From NCBI RefSeq assembly GCF_021155765.1, contig NC_060107.1, forward strand, positions 7,922,501 to 7,986,500: 64,000 nt of DNA, written 5' to 3'. Under the pieces are notes generated by a model. That model saw nothing but the letters and a program-made list of their open reading frames with translations. It had not been told where the DNA came from and made no database searches. Made by a program: the position numbers and the translations under genes. This DNA is from Diprion similis (lineage: Eukaryota > Arthropoda > Insecta > Hymenoptera > Diprionidae). Below, piece by piece: positions 62,516 through 64,000 of this stretch (positions within the stretch are counted from its first letter, which is position 1; each line of letters begins with the position of its first letter).

Positions 62516-64000
62516 TTAGGAGTTTTAACACTTCGTCTTTAGCTGCGGAATGAGGCAATTCATCCCTAAACCTGCGGGGGAGGAAAGAAATTCCGGTAAA
62601 AGATCAAAGATAAGATCGAGAAAAAAATGGGGGTCGTAACTTTCCGCATTCAGTGATCTAACCAGCATCGAAGGAGTGAATGGAAAGTCTCCGCTTCATG
62701 CAGTGGTTATTAACCGAAGAAAATGGCGCAGAGTACATTTATATACCAGCATCGTGTGAAAAAGAAACGCGGATTTGGAGTAATAAGAGAGTTTTATAAT
62801 GAGACAGAAAGAAGCGCGTGATGCATATTGAAATGTGAGCTTAGGGTGTATAATAAAGAAATGTATGAACCGCACTTAAATGGCAATAAAACTAGTTTAA
62901 AATTCCTCGATGAATGGATCGCCCTGAAGAGTTCTACGGTTCTACAGTGATGCAGCTGTGCCCATAAGTCGTCATATTTAAAGAAGCGAGCTTATTAATC
63001 CTCACCTCTCCCACGTACTTCCATAATTATCCTCGGTCCAATTAACATTGTTATTATTAAATGCATCTATCCACGTATCTCGCTATACGCAAAGAGAAAC
63101 CTGCAGCTTGTAAGAGTGAAAGGAACTCCATGAAGCTGTGTGCAAAAACCGGCAACTTTGTTAGTTTAAATCAAATAATTTTTCGCCGTTTGTTCAGCAA
63201 ATGAAAAACCGAAGTAAAGACGGTACAAAATTAATTACGAAAATAACTCAATTAATTTCTCCTCAATCAAACCCCAGCAATTGCATATACCCACCAAGTA
63301 TATGGGAACCATGAATTGATTTTCTACACGCATCCCCTACGATCCCGTAATATGTTAAAAATCAACCCTCTCTCTGTCACCCGCGTGGTTCCCCCCTGGA
63401 TAAAGGAACGCGCAGTGTGAATGTCCTCGTTTCTTTAGAGTCGTATTATGGGGTACAAGGTACACCACATGGTGTATCGGGTTCACGGAACGGTTTTTTA
63501 GACTATGGAGTGAAGGATGGGTTAAAGCGATCAGATGCGGGTAAACACCTGGCCAGATCCTGATCCTGCAGGTATTCCGCGATCGGAAAAAACGTCGAGT
63601 TTCTTCATGCACTGTAGATAAGCGTTAGAGATAAGGTGACTATGATGTTCCACAATCTTTTTGTGCGTGATTCAGAGGACAAGCGTCACTTGGAATTACC
63701 ATGAACAAGACTGCGATTCAATGCCACATCACTCCTGCAGTCTACAAAAAGACGAGTTTTATTCCCGGGTATAAAACGTCAGACGGCAAACTTCCGGGCA
63801 GAAGGATTTCCGCATCTGGTCAACCGGTCAAACGACCCTATTGCAAACTCCAGCTGCAGTGGATCACTCTTTCCAATAAACACCTTGTAAGGCCAAAGTG
63901 CCTTCTTATACCTATAAGGAAAAGACGGGGAATGCATCCTCCGAAGTGCAGATTGCAATGAGATCCAAGAAGAGTCAAGAACAGCATATTCCGACCATTG

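Larger units (their letters stand above)
56201..64000. other. Non-coding stretch, 56.2-64.0 kb
   Basis: No supported gene up to the window edge. It holds long G, C and T homopolymers, a CRE/E2F-like motif cluster near 60650-60716, a possible minus-strand first exon at 61167-61349 (finding only) and a MITE at 62396-62515. Confidence 0.4.

Noticed and set aside
63701-63961. 86-codon open frame near the right edge
   Set aside because: Good ATG context but no recognisable family or composition bias; left unassigned.

Overview
This window is nuclear DNA from an arthropod, most likely an insect. The evidence is spliced genes with short GT-AG introns, AT-rich non-coding DNA, abundant microsatellites, and proteins that read as orthologues of animal genes. 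A hymenopteran such as a sawfly would fit the mix of AT-rich and CpG-rich intergenic DNA, but the sequence alone does not prove the order.

All confidently recognised genes lie in the first 24 kb, and I could join their exons in phase by hand. From left to right: Sirt7 (minus strand, 4 exons, nuclear NAD-dependent deacylase); Mettl23 (plus, 2 exons, methyltransferase), head-to-head with Sirt7 across 202 bp; then, on the same strand with gaps of only 28 and 69 bp, an intronless SLIRP-like RRM gene and an intronless Acbd6 (acyl-CoA-binding plus ankyrin repeats). Next come a 9-exon BAR-RhoGAP gene of the ARHGAP17/ARHGAP44 (RhoGAP92B) family (minus) and Mfsd11 (plus, 2 exons, UNC93-type membrane protein). 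Mettl23, SLIRP and Acbd6 look like one polycistronic unit, because there is no room for separate promoters and no canonical poly(A) signal between them.

The remaining 40 kb (about 24.05-64.0 kb) holds no gene I can support. It contains simple repeats, a roughly 120-bp PIF/Harbinger-like MITE with a diverged relative, several long inverted repeats able to fold as hairpins, CpG-rich patches and clustered regulatory-type motifs. It may be an intergenic or intronic regulatory landscape of a gene outside the window.

The best leads are: (1) the Mettl23-SLIRP-Acbd6 cluster, whose SLIRP-Acbd6 part matches, from memory, a dicistronic pair in Drosophila; (2) the closeness of Mettl23 and Mfsd11, which are also near neighbours in human, suggesting old microsynteny; and (3) hairpin-forming elements at 21.5, 28.2, 36.6 and 40.6 kb, which could be MITEs, hairpin-RNA sources or miRNA precursors.
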